Origin: JBKBIP01 sp046297495
GTDB taxonomy: Bacteria > Planctomycetota > Planctomycetia > Gemmatales > Gemmataceae
Direction: 5' to 3'
Assembly (NCBI GenBank): GCA_046297495.1
Contig: JBKBIP010000036.1
Location: forward strand, 1 to 47,273
Length of the DNA: 47,273 bases
The notes below the pieces were generated by a model. It was not told where the DNA came from. It ran no database searches and saw nothing but the letters and a program-made list of their open reading frames with translations. A program made the position numbers and the translations under genes. Shown here in pieces: positions 7,968 to 16,095 of the stretch (the first letter of the stretch is position 1; each line of letters starts with the position of its first letter).

Positions 7968-9389
7968 ATGGGGACGGACACTACCAAGCCACCGATCCAG
8001 ACCATCGGCAATTATGACCTCTTGGTCAAGGTGGCCGAAGGCGGCATGGGGGCCGTCTATCGCGGACGCCACCGGGAGACGGGGGAAATCGTCGCGCTGA
8101 AAGTCTTGGCGTCCCATCTGGCCAGCAATCCCGTGTTGCTAAAGCGGTTCGAGCAGGAATTCCGCGCCGCCAGCGCCATCAACCATCCCAATGTCGTGCG
8201 CGCCCTGGATTACTGCGGTACGGGTAGTACGCCGTTTCTGGTCATGGAGTTCGTTGAGGGGGAATCTCTGGGGCAAAAACTCGAACGCGAAGGGAAAATG
8301 CCGGAGACGGAAGCCATTCGCTTGATCGCGCAAGTCTGCCAAGGACTGCACCGCGCCCATAAGCAAGGAATCATCCACCGCGATGTCAAGCCCGACAACA
8401 TCATGGTGACTCCCGATGGACAAGCGAAGCTCACCGACTTGGGCTTGGTCAAGGACGTGGACGCGGAATTGAATCTGACTCGCACCGGGCGCGGTTTGGG
8501 AACGCCGCACTTCATGGCCCCCGAACAGTTTCGCAACGCCAAGAGCGCCGACATCCGCTGCGACGTGTACTCCATCGCGGCCACGCTGTACATGATGGTG
8601 ACGGGGAACATGCCGTTCAAGAATTGCGGCCCGCTCGATGCCTGGATGAAGAAAATTCACAACGAGCTGACGCCGCCGCGTAAGTTGGTGCCGTCCCTGT
8701 CCGAGCGCGTCGATTGGGCCATCCGCCGGGCCATGAGTGCCGATCCGCAGCAACGCCCCGCCAGCTGTCGGGAATTTTTTGAGGACTTGACTGGCCAAAG
8801 CACGCGCCGCACCACGACTGCTGACGCCGCGCCGGTCGCCGACATCTGGTATCTCGTTTACAAGGATGAGGAAGGGACCATGCACACCGTCAAGGGGAGC
8901 ACTGAGGGCATCCGCCGGTCCTTGAAGGAAGGGCTGTTGGGGGATGCTAGCAACGTGCGCGCCTGCCGGACCAAGAACGGCCCCTTTGAATCGCTGCGCG
9001 GCTTCCCGGAGTTTCGTGATATTGTCATCGCGCCCGCCCCCTTGCCCGTGCCGGGTGGCAGCGGTTCGAAGCCGGTTCCCGCCGCGTCGTCGTCCACCTC
9101 GGGACGCTCCACGCCGTTGGCCGGCGCTTCTTCGACGTCCCGCGTGCGCTCTTCCGCGCCCTCTTCGTCCTCCTCATCCGCCGTCTGGGGAAAGGTTCCC
9201 ACCCCGCTTCCCAGCACTCCCCCGCCGGCCGCGCCGATGGTGAATCAACAAGGCGAAGAACCTTCCATGCCGCACATTCCCATCGAAACCCATGCCCCGG
9301 AAACGATGCTCGGTTGGCTCAAATGGATGGTGCTGTTCGCCATTATGATCGTCAGCGCCATCGTGGCTTCGTACTTCCTGGTCAGCTAG
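7968..9389 (+). CDS. Hanks-type Ser/Thr protein kinase with C-terminal membrane anchor
   Basis: A eukaryotic-like protein kinase of 473 residues. The kinase domain spans about 16-275: Gly-rich loop AEGGMGAVYRG (23-33), ATP lysine in VALKVL (K45), catalytic HRDVKPDN (137-144), DLG in place of DFG (157-159), and GTPHFMAPEQ (178-187). All catalytic residues are present, so it should be active. A small second domain at about 288-350 (WYLVYKDEEGTMHTV ... GPFESLRGF) looks like a short GYF_2-type module; this is tentative. A Ser/Pro-rich linker follows, then a terminal helix (about 447-470) near the end, so the kinase is tail-anchored with its catalytic part in the cytoplasm. The ATG at 7968 is chosen because AGGAG lies about 10 bases upstream and family homology starts here; the open frame extends to 7653. 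Substrates are unknown; the divergent coiled-coil operon and downstream envelope genes are candidates by proximity only. Confidence 0.93.
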   Translation: MGTDTTKPPIQTIGNYDLLVKVAEGGMGAVYRGRHRETGEIVALKVLASHLASNPVLLKRFEQEFRAASAINHPNVVRALDYCGTGSTPFLVMEFVEGESLGQKLEREGKMPETEAIRLIAQVCQGLHRAHKQGIIHRDVKPDNIMVTPDGQAKLTDLGLVKDVDAELNLTRTGRGLGTPHFMAPEQFRNAKSADIRCDVYSIAATLYMMVTGNMPFKNCGPLDAWMKKIHNELTPPRKLVPSLSERVDWAIRRAMSADPQQRPASCREFFEDLTGQSTRRTTTADAAPVADIWYLVYKDEEGTMHTVKGSTEGIRRSLKEGLLGDASNVRACRTKNGPFESLRGFPEFRDIVIAPAPLPVPGGSGSKPVPAASSSTSGRSTPLAGASSTSRVRSSAPSSSSSSAVWGKVPTPLPSTPPPAAPMVNQQGEEPSMPHIPIETHAPETMLGWLKWMVLFAIMIVSAIVASYFLVS

Positions 9390-9451
9390 AGCGGTTCGCA
9401 CGCGTTCACATACGGATGCCAACTGTCCGCAAGCCACTCTCCTGATGCTCA

Positions 9452-9480
9452 TTGACCCGCTCGACAGCACGATTTACAAT
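9452..9480 (+). promoter_or_regulatory. Strong sigma70-type promoter for the PSCyt2/PSD1 gene
   Basis: TTGACC (9452-9457) and TACAAT (9475-9480) are separated by exactly 17 bases, each one base off consensus or close to it. Transcription would begin near 9487, about 40 bases before the ATG at 9528. Confidence 0.55.
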
Positions 9481-9527
9481 CAAAACCACATGGGATGCTA
9501 AGGAATCATTGCTTGCGTGGGGAACCG

Positions 9528-11534
9528 ATGTCGCGCTGGACTGTTATTTTCATGTCTCTTTGTCTCGTGTTGGGGAGTCGCTCGGCGCTGGCCCAGCTGG
9601 CCGCCGCGCCGAAGCCGCTGCACTGGTCGTTTCTGCCGCGCGGCAAGCCCATGATTCCCCAAGTCACCGACCCGAACTTCCTCATTCGCAATCCCATCGA
9701 TGCTTTCATCCTGGAGCGCTTGCGGCGCGCGGGGTTGCGGCCGGCGCCGGCGGCGGAGCGCCGGACACTGATCCGCCGGTTGTCCTTCGATCTCATCGGT
9801 TTGCCGCCAACGCCTGCGGAGATCGACGCTTTTGTTCAGGACGAAGCGCCGGACGCTTACGAGCGGCTCGTGGATCGACTGCTGGCCAGCCCGCACTACG
9901 GCGAACGCTGGGCGCGGCATTGGCTCGATGTGGTTCGCTACGCCGAGACGGAAGGCTTTGAGTATGACGCCTATCGGCCCGGAGCTTGGCGTTATCGAGA
10001 TTATGTCATTCGTGCCTTCAACGCCGACAAGCCGTATGACCAGTTCATCTGCGAACAACTGGCCGGCGATGAAATCGATCCCGACAATTCGGAATTTCAG
10101 ATTGCCGCCGGTTTTCATCGGCTCGGCCCGGTACGGCGCAACGCCGGCAATCAGGAAGTGGCCGCCAGCCGCAACGAAGTGCTCACCGAGCGCACCGACG
10201 CCATCGGGGCTGTCTTTCTCGGTCTGACCGTGGCCTGCGCCCGCTGCCACGACCATATGTTCGACGCCATTGGCCAAACGGATTATTACCGCCTGCAAGC
10301 GTTCCTGGCCGCCACGCATGATCATGACATCATCTTGGCATCGAAGGAAGAACAGGCGGAGTGGCAGGCCCAAACTGACGCCGTCCGGCAAGAGATCCAG
10401 ACCATTACACAGGAGTTGGCCCGCCGCGCCGGCGCCGAGCGGGAGAGTCTGGAGGCCCGCTTCCGCGCGGCCCAGAAACGGTTGCCCCCGCCATTGCCGA
10501 CCATCAGCACGGTTCGCCACCGAGCCGACCAGCGAACCCCCATTCACGTGCTCACACGCGGCGAGTGGGAACGCAAAGGGCCGCGCGTCGGAATGCAGGC
10601 GCTGTCGGCCCTCTTGCCGGACGCTACCCCCGAATTGCCCCCCGACACGCCGAAGCCGCGCACCGTGCTGGCCCGCTGGATCGCTTCGCCGGACAACCCA
10701 TTGACAGCACGGGTGCTGGTGAATCGCGTTTGGCACTATCACTTTGGCCGAGGCATCGTGGCCACGCCCAATGATTTCGGCCTCAACGGCAGCCCGCCCA
10801 GCCATCCGGAGCTGCTCGACTGGTTGGCCAATCAGCTCGTGGCAGGCGACCCCTCTTCGGCGAACGCCGCGCGTCCGTGGTCCCTCAAAGCCTTGCATCG
10901 GCTCATTGTCACCAGCAGCACCTATCGGCAAGCGTCCCGTTCTCCCGATCAGCGCCATGCCCACGCCACGGACCCAGACAACGCCTTGCTCTGGCACTTT
11001 CCGCGCCGTCGGCTCGACGCCGAGCAGATCCGCGACGCCATGCTGGCCATCGCGGGACAGCTCAACCGCGAAGCCGGTGGGCCCAGCGTGGTTTTGCCGG
11101 TCGATGCCGATCTGGTGCGGCTGCTCTACGATCCCGCACAATGGACTGTCACCGAGGACGCCCAGCAACACCGCCGCCGGTCGATCTATCTGTTGGCCAA
11201 GCGTAACTTGCGGCTGCCGTTCGCGGAGGTCTTGGACCAGCCCGACGCGCAGATCAGCTGTCCCCGCCGCGAATCGAGCACCCACGCCCTGCAAGCGTTG
11301 GAGATGCTCAACGGCGCCATCACCAACGAGCTGGCCGCCGCTTTCGCCGACCGCTTACGGCGCGAAGCCGGTTCTGATCCCTCTCGACAGATCGAGCAAG
11401 CCTTTCTGCTCGCCACTGGCCGTCCCCCCACGCCGCGCGAGCACGACTTGGCCTTACGCTTTCGACAAACCCAGCCGCTGCGGGAATTGACTTTGGCCCT
11501 GTTCAACTTGAATGCGGTTCTGTATGTGGAATGA
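9528..11534 (+). CDS. Secreted DUF1549/DUF1553 (PSCyt2/PSD1) protein
   Basis: This family is strongly expanded in Planctomycetota; the biochemical function is not established, though a c-type cytochrome link is assumed. The 668-residue protein has a signal peptide (MSRWTVIFMSLCLVLGSRSALA). DUF1549 runs from about residue 32 to 250 (NPIDAFILERL, RRLSFDLIGLPPTP, YGERWARHWLD) and includes the family's CARCHDH heme-type motif (C237, C240, H241). A charged helical spacer follows, then DUF1553 at about 375-640 (NPLTARVLVNRVWHYHFG, NDFGLNGSPPSHPELLDWL, RRLDAEQIRDAML). The ATG at 9528 gives a clean signal peptide with GGGGA just upstream; 9495 is an alternative. It lacks the extra N-terminal cytochrome (PSCyt1) found in long members, and no DUF1501 partner gene is adjacent, which is unusual for the family. 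It has its own promoter. Confidence 0.92.
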   Translation: MSRWTVIFMSLCLVLGSRSALAQLAAAPKPLHWSFLPRGKPMIPQVTDPNFLIRNPIDAFILERLRRAGLRPAPAAERRTLIRRLSFDLIGLPPTPAEIDAFVQDEAPDAYERLVDRLLASPHYGERWARHWLDVVRYAETEGFEYDAYRPGAWRYRDYVIRAFNADKPYDQFICEQLAGDEIDPDNSEFQIAAGFHRLGPVRRNAGNQEVAASRNEVLTERTDAIGAVFLGLTVACARCHDHMFDAIGQTDYYRLQAFLAATHDHDIILASKEEQAEWQAQTDAVRQEIQTITQELARRAGAERESLEARFRAAQKRLPPPLPTISTVRHRADQRTPIHVLTRGEWERKGPRVGMQALSALLPDATPELPPDTPKPRTVLARWIASPDNPLTARVLVNRVWHYHFGRGIVATPNDFGLNGSPPSHPELLDWLANQLVAGDPSSANAARPWSLKALHRLIVTSSTYRQASRSPDQRHAHATDPDNALLWHFPRRRLDAEQIRDAMLAIAGQLNREAGGPSVVLPVDADLVRLLYDPAQWTVTEDAQQHRRRSIYLLAKRNLRLPFAEVLDQPDAQISCPRRESSTHALQALEMLNGAITNELAAAFADRLRREAGSDPSRQIEQAFLLATGRPPTPREHDLALRFRQTQPLRELTLALFNLNAVLYVE

Positions 11535-11736
11535 AGCATGAGACATTGGAATTTTTCGCTGGCACGGCGCTTGCCGTCCAGAAATTTCGACACTTGTCGC
11601 TGAACGTGACTGAATAACAGGTTGTTCCGTTGTGTTCCGCGCGAAGTGTCTATTTTTCTCTAGCAAAATGTCGCTCACGCTACCACAATACAATAAAGAA
11701 CACTTTCCCACCTAAACATCGGAAATGGGTCATGCC

Positions 11737-13302
11737 ATGATCTCCCGCCATTGCTTCCGCCTCTGTGTTTTGACATTGATTTGTCCTGCTTGGGCCATGG
11801 CTGAGGAAGCGAAACCCCCGCTGCCGGCCAAGCTGCCGCTGACCGGGTTGGCGCCGGCCAAGCTGGTGCCGGACCTGTGCTTGACGACATATCGCGTCAG
11901 CACCACGTCGCCGGAGTGCCAGGCGTTTTTCGATCAGGGCTTGGGCTTCTTCTATTCCTATGCCTGGATGGAGGCGGCCCGTTCGTTCGAGACGGCGGCC
12001 GGGTATGATCCCGATTGCGCTATGGCCTGGTGGGGTCTGAGCCGCGCCATTGAACGCTGGGGCCGGGGCAAGCACCTGCCCGCTCTGGAGAAGGCCCAAC
12101 AATTACTCTCCCAGGCCAGCGACCGGGAGCAGATGCTCATCACCTCGCGCTTGCAGCTCAAGGAAGTGATCCCGCCGACCGCCAACCAAACCGCCAAGCA
12201 GCTCGCCGCCAAGACGCTTGACGAGCTTTTGATCCTGTATCACGACGATGAGGAAGCCTGGTTCAACCGGGCCCAGCTGGCCGAGACGCGCGAAGCCGCC
12301 GTTCCCTATTACCTGGCATTGTTACGCATCAATCCGTTGCACGCTGGCGCCAATCACGAGTTGGTTCACTTCTACGAACGGCACAAACGGCCCGCGTTGG
12401 GTTGGATTTACGCGGAGAACTACATCCGTTCCTCGCCGGGTTTGCCGCACGCCTTCCACATGCAAGCCCATTTGGCCATGCGTCTGGGCCGTTGGGACAA
12501 GACGACTGACCGCAGCGCCAAGGCCATCGAACTGCAACAGGCTTATCACAAGTTCATGAACGTACAGCCCAAGGAGGATTGGCAATACTCGCATCATCTC
12601 GAAACCTTGACCATTTCCCTGGTTCACGACGGTCGCTTTCAGGAAGCCCGCGCCATCAAAGCCGAATCATGGCGCTGCGGCTACCGGCACTGGCTCCCCT
12701 GGTTCCAACTGCACTTGGCCGAACGGGACTATGACGAGGCCGCCAAGATCGTCGAGGAACACCGCAATCGAGACAAGATCACAGCGGCCTACCTGTCCGC
12801 GTTGCTAAGTTTGCACAAGGAGGACGTGGACCGCGCCAAGGCCGAGGTCGAAGTCCTGCAACAAGCCTTCCAGAAAAACAAAAAGGACGCGCGCTTGGAA
12901 CTCCGCTTGCTGCACGCGCAAGGCGTCTTGATGTGTCACATGGGGGACGCGGACGCCGGCTTGAAGCTGCTGGCCCGCACCGTGGAGCGGACCATCAACG
13001 ACTATGCCCAGCACGCTTGGGGACATGGCGCTTATTACATGGAAGCCTGGGGGCTGGCCGCCCTGCGCGCCGGCAACGTCGGCATCGCCGAGGAAGCCTT
13101 TCAAGAAGCGCTGGCCCACGATCCCGGCAGCGTCCGCGGCGCCTTGGGGATGCAAGTCCTGTGCGAGCGCCTGGGCCGCGTTGAGGAGGCCGAACGCTAC
13201 GCCCGCCGCGCGCAACGCTGCTGGGCAAAGGCCGACCCCGGAATGCTGGAGAAGGAACTGGCCGCGCTGCGCGACAGCTGCGGCGTGGCGGCCGTGGATT
13301 AG
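11737..13302 (+). CDS. Secreted tetratricopeptide-repeat protein
   Basis: The protein is about 521 residues, with a signal peptide (ISRHCFRLCVLTLICPAWAMA) followed by helix-turn-helix TPR-like repeats along most of its length. Clear examples are FFYSYAWMEAARSFETAAGYDPDC (written here in part), EEAWFNRAQLAETREAAVPY and GIAEEAFQEALAHDPGS. The opening pattern (CQAFFDQGLGFFY ... DPDCAMAWWGLS) is that of a bacterial TPR group often seen beside cytochromes; the function is unknown and presumably protein binding outside the cytoplasm. Starts at 11725 and 11737 are both in frame with weak ribosome binding sites; 11737 gives the cleaner signal peptide. It follows the PSD1 gene by 200 bp on the same strand and may act with it. 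The 11535-11724 gap holds only an A/T-rich stretch with TACAAT at 11689-11694. Confidence 0.85.
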   Translation: MISRHCFRLCVLTLICPAWAMAEEAKPPLPAKLPLTGLAPAKLVPDLCLTTYRVSTTSPECQAFFDQGLGFFYSYAWMEAARSFETAAGYDPDCAMAWWGLSRAIERWGRGKHLPALEKAQQLLSQASDREQMLITSRLQLKEVIPPTANQTAKQLAAKTLDELLILYHDDEEAWFNRAQLAETREAAVPYYLALLRINPLHAGANHELVHFYERHKRPALGWIYAENYIRSSPGLPHAFHMQAHLAMRLGRWDKTTDRSAKAIELQQAYHKFMNVQPKEDWQYSHHLETLTISLVHDGRFQEARAIKAESWRCGYRHWLPWFQLHLAERDYDEAAKIVEEHRNRDKITAAYLSALLSLHKEDVDRAKAEVEVLQQAFQKNKKDARLELRLLHAQGVLMCHMGDADAGLKLLARTVERTINDYAQHAWGHGAYYMEAWGLAALRAGNVGIAEEAFQEALAHDPGSVRGALGMQVLCERLGRVEEAERYARRAQRCWAKADPGMLEKELAALRDSCGVAAVD

Positions 13303-13393
13303 AGCGGTTCGTGGTTGCAAAGCACAATAGCCGCGACGCGAAAAATTAGCGGGGACGGAGCACCAGATCGAGTAGCGCTATTACTTCGGCAAA

Positions 13394-13440
13394 GCTCCGA
13401 AGGAGCGGCAGTTCATAGCCAGGGGCGTTAGCTCCTGGCT
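13394..13440. other. Two small hairpins between convergent genes
   Basis: GCTCC/GGAGC around GAA (13394-13406) and AGCCAGG/CCTGGCT (13417-13423 with 13434-13440) lie just beyond the psd stop and 90 bp after the TPR stop. Neither has a T-run, so a termination role is uncertain. Confidence 0.35.
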
Positions 13441-14393
13441 TAACCGGATTCTAGAAACCGCAGCAACATCGTGCTGCCGCCGTGAACTTTGTCCCCCACT
13501 TGGACCAGCAGCTCGACGGCGTCGTGGGCGGGGATCAAGACATCGGTGCGCGAACCGAATTTGATCATGCCGAATCGGTCTCCCGCCTGAACCGTTTCGC
13601 CGAGCTTCGACCAGCAAACGATCCGCCGCGCCAAGGCGCCGGCGATTTGCTTGACGCGCACCAACCGTCCGTTGGGTTCCCTCATGTCCAGCCACAGCTG
13701 CTCATTGCGCGTGGCGCAGTCGGGATGGCGGGCGTCGAGAAAACCGCCAGGGAAATAACGCAGGGCGGCCACCTGGCCGGAACGTGGCAAGCGATTGACA
13801 TGGACATTGAACACCGACAGGAAAATACTGATCCGCAAGGCCCGGCCATTGGGGAAATCGGCGTCGTCTACTTCCTCGATGTGTGTCACTTTGCCGTCGG
13901 CGGGGCTGAGCAAAGCGCGCCGGTCGGTGGGGATGCTCCGGCGTGGATCGCGGAAGAAATAGACCAGCTCGAACCAGAACACCAAGGCCGCGATCCATGG
14001 CCCCCAGAACAGACCGTGCCATCCCAACGCCGCGACCAACAAGAGCAAACTCAGAGGCAGCATCAAGGCGCTGACGCAAGCGATCTCCACCAACCCCATG
14101 CGCGCCAGGCCCAATCGGTCTCGCCAGCGAAACGGATCATCCTCGGGGTGGAACCAGTAGCCGCAGACGTTGCGGAAATACTTCAGGTCGCGCGTGTCGA
14201 TGACATCATGGGGGCAATTCGGGCAGTCCCCCTGACGTTTCGCCATCATGCGGCGGACGTAGCCGGGCCGGAAGCGGCGCAGCCACCAGCGCCGCCAGCG
14301 GCCCCAGGCCAATTCGAGCCGCACGCACCAGCCGCCGCCCGGTTGCACACAGGTAATCGGAACCGCCGTCGCGGGAGTCGTCGTTGTTGCCAT
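13440..14393 (-). CDS. psd: Phosphatidylserine decarboxylase proenzyme
   Basis: Converts phosphatidylserine to phosphatidylethanolamine at the inner membrane, using a pyruvoyl group made by self-cleavage. The catalytic part is the short (archaeal/rhizobial-like) type: two hydrophobic segments (about 100-145), FFRDPRRSIP, the acid in SPADGKVTHIEE, histidine in FNVHVNRLPRSG, and the self-cleavage site in MIKFGSRTDVLIP, with S281 as the expected pyruvoyl residue. Cleavage would leave a 37-residue alpha chain. The N-terminus is unusual: about 90 residues precede the core and include a Cys pair (CPNCPHDVID) and DLKYFRNVCGYWF, perhaps metal- or membrane-related. It lies 33 bp downstream of the small gene 14427-14921 and is probably its operon partner. 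It ends in a convergent region with small hairpins. The start at 14393 has only a short AAGGA nearby. Confidence 0.92.
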   Translation of the reverse strand: MATTTTPATAVPITCVQPGGGWCVRLELAWGRWRRWWLRRFRPGYVRRMMAKRQGDCPNCPHDVIDTRDLKYFRNVCGYWFHPEDDPFRWRDRLGLARMGLVEIACVSALMLPLSLLLLVAALGWHGLFWGPWIAALVFWFELVYFFRDPRRSIPTDRRALLSPADGKVTHIEEVDDADFPNGRALRISIFLSVFNVHVNRLPRSGQVAALRYFPGGFLDARHPDCATRNEQLWLDMREPNGRLVRVKQIAGALARRIVCWSKLGETVQAGDRFGMIKFGSRTDVLIPAHDAVELLVQVGDKVHGGSTMLLRFLESG

Positions 14394-14426
14394 ATCCTTG
14401 AGAATAGCAACCCCGCGCGCCGCTGG

Positions 14427-14921
14427 CTACTTCTGAGAGGAGGCGGGTGGAGTCCCGCCGGGAGGACGGTTGCGCAAACGCTCTAGGATGGCCGTTTTGC
14501 TCGGCAATGGCTGATAGACGGAGGATGGCGACGCCGGCCGCGGTAGTGCAGACGGCGGAGCGGGAGCCGCCGGAACCGGTTCGGCGATACGTTCCTCTTC
14601 GGCAAGGGCCTCTTGTTGCTCGGCGGCAGCTTCGGCGTCCAGTCCCTGTTCGGAAACCTTCTCCCCATACATCAGTTGGATTTCTCGATCCTTGACGGAG
14701 CTGTAGAACGAAAGGTAATCCATCTGATCATAGGGAATGAAATACGGCTTCCCATCCTGGGTCGAGCCGGCGGCTCGGCCGCGCACGATCAGGTATTGTT
14801 CTTCCATGCGGATAATGCCTAACACATTGATTTCCACGCCGCTCGTGGTGCGAACGATCAGGTTATCCCGATGTTCTTGCGGGATGAGCCGCAACAATTT
14901 CATCCATTCGGAACCTAGCAT
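14427..14921 (-). CDS. Conserved-looking small protein of unknown function upstream of psd
   Basis: I do not recognise the family. From the ATG at 14921 the protein is 164 residues: an ordered N-terminal half (about 1-85: EWMKLLRLIPQEHRDNLIV, a beta-rich stretch VEINVLGIIRMEEQYLIVRG, and YFIPYDQMDYLSFY) and a low-complexity tail rich in Ala, Glu and Pro. The N-terminal half reads like a small beta-barrel, Sm-like, but that is only an impression. The frame is open to 15122, but 14921 has GGGAG about 10 bases upstream and begins the ordered part. There is no signal peptide or membrane helix. It precedes psd by 33 bp, suggesting co-expression with phospholipid synthesis. Confidence 0.68.
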   Translation of the reverse strand: MLGSEWMKLLRLIPQEHRDNLIVRTTSGVEINVLGIIRMEEQYLIVRGRAAGSTQDGKPYFIPYDQMDYLSFYSSVKDREIQLMYGEKVSEQGLDAEAAAEQQEALAEEERIAEPVPAAPAPPSALPRPASPSSVYQPLPSKTAILERLRNRPPGGTPPASSQK

Positions 14922-15163
14922 GACTTGGGGTCTCCCGCATCCAATCCACGAATTCAACCTTCTTGATGGTAGCTCAGCAAGCGACGCAACGTCAAGAAGT
15001 AAGGAAAGATTTTCACGTTTGCCCCCTTGTGGCAAATCGACCTTTATTCCAGACAAGTTTCGCGGTATAGAAAAAGTTGGTAATTGCCGAAGAGAGCGGC
15101 GTTTTTGGATCGACCACAACAAAGCAATCTCTCGGCGCTCGGTTTTCCGGTTGTTGCTTTTTC

Positions 15164-15179
15164 GAGGTACGGTCGCTTG
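15164..15179 (+). promoter_or_regulatory. Ribosome binding site that decides a TTG start for metF
   Basis: GAGGT at 15164-15168 lies 8 bases upstream of a TTG codon at 15177. No in-frame ATG precedes the conserved MTHFR core, and translation from this TTG gives a protein of normal length. Confidence 0.6.
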
Positions 15180-16082
15180 GCAATTCCCGAATTATATCGA
15201 AGTGTGCGCCCGACGATTTCGTTCGAGCTGTTTCCGCCCAAGTCCGACGAAGCTGAGGAAGCCCTGTTTCGAGACACGATTTCGAAGCTAGCGGAATTGG
15301 GGCCGGCCTTCATTTCCGTCACCTACGGGGCGGGGGGTGGCACGCGCGATCGCACCTTGCGCATGGTGCGGCGCTTGATGCACGACTTCGGCATCGAAGC
15401 CATGGCCCACTTGACCTGCGTTGGCTCGACGCGCGACATGCTGGCGACCACGCTGGATCAGGCTCATGAGCTGGGGATTCATAATATCCTGGCCCTGCGC
15501 GGCGATCCGCCCAAAGGGGAAAGCACCTTTCAGCCTGTCCGCGGCGGCTTCGCTCACGCCATCGACTTGGTCCGCTACGTGAAAAGTCGCAATGGCTTTC
15601 ACGTTGGGGCGGCCTTCTATCCCGAAGGGCACGTCGAATGCTCCGACAAGTACCTCGATTGGGACCGGGCCGCCGCCAAGGTCGAAGCAGGGGCCGAGTT
15701 TCTCATCTCACAACTGTTTTACGAGGTCAACGATTTTCTGGAGTGCGCCGACTATCTGCGCCAGCGCCATCACGTGCGTGTGCCGCTGATTCCCGGCGTG
15801 CTGCCCTTTTTGAGCGCCGAACAGATCAAACGCTTCACCCGCCTGTGCGGCGCCAAGCTCCCCGACGCCATCCAAGCTCATCTGGAGAAGTACGCCCACG
15901 ATGACGAAGCGGTTCGTCAATATGGTGTGGCCGTCTGTACCGACTTGTGCCAAAAATTGCTCGATCACGGCGTTCCGGGAATCCATCTCTACTGTCTGAA
16001 CCGCTCCCTTAGCGTCGCGGAGATTTTGTGGAATCTCGGACTGCGAACGACCTTGCCCGCGGCTCGGTCGCTAAACGGCTAA
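15177..16082 (+). CDS. metF: Methylenetetrahydrofolate reductase, TTG start
   Basis: Reduces 5,10-methylene-THF to 5-methyl-THF for methionine synthesis, with bound FAD, in the cytoplasm. Core signatures appear in order: RPTISFELFPPKSDEAEEAL near the N-terminus, FISVTYGAGGGTRDRT, MAHLTCVGSTRDML, and NILALRGDPPKGE, followed by the FAD-binding and substrate region (GAAFYPEGHVE, AGAEFLISQLFYEVNDF) and GIHLYCLNRS close to the C-terminus. The length from the TTG at 15177 is 301 residues, close to the bacterial norm of about 300. The frame is open to another TTG at 15084, but those extra 31 residues do not look like protein and lack a ribosome binding site. No C-terminal SAM-regulatory domain is present, as expected for bacteria. 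It converges on the minus-strand gene ending at 16096, with only 13 bp between stops. Confidence 0.92.
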   Translation: MAIPELYRSVRPTISFELFPPKSDEAEEALFRDTISKLAELGPAFISVTYGAGGGTRDRTLRMVRRLMHDFGIEAMAHLTCVGSTRDMLATTLDQAHELGIHNILALRGDPPKGESTFQPVRGGFAHAIDLVRYVKSRNGFHVGAAFYPEGHVECSDKYLDWDRAAAKVEAGAEFLISQLFYEVNDFLECADYLRQRHHVRVPLIPGVLPFLSAEQIKRFTRLCGAKLPDAIQAHLEKYAHDDEAVRQYGVAVCTDLCQKLLDHGVPGIHLYCLNRSLSVAEILWNLGLRTTLPAARSLNG

Positions 16083-16095
16083 CTGTCCACTCATG

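Noticed and set aside
9498..11294. A 598-codon minus-strand frame opposite the PSD1 gene
   Set aside because: Shadow of a clearly coding plus strand; no recognisable domain or start.
13470..13484. HGGST near the psd C-terminus as the pyruvoyl serine
   Set aside because: The FGS in MIKFGSRTDV (S281) aligns with the LGST site of known enzymes; HGGST would leave only an 11-residue alpha chain.
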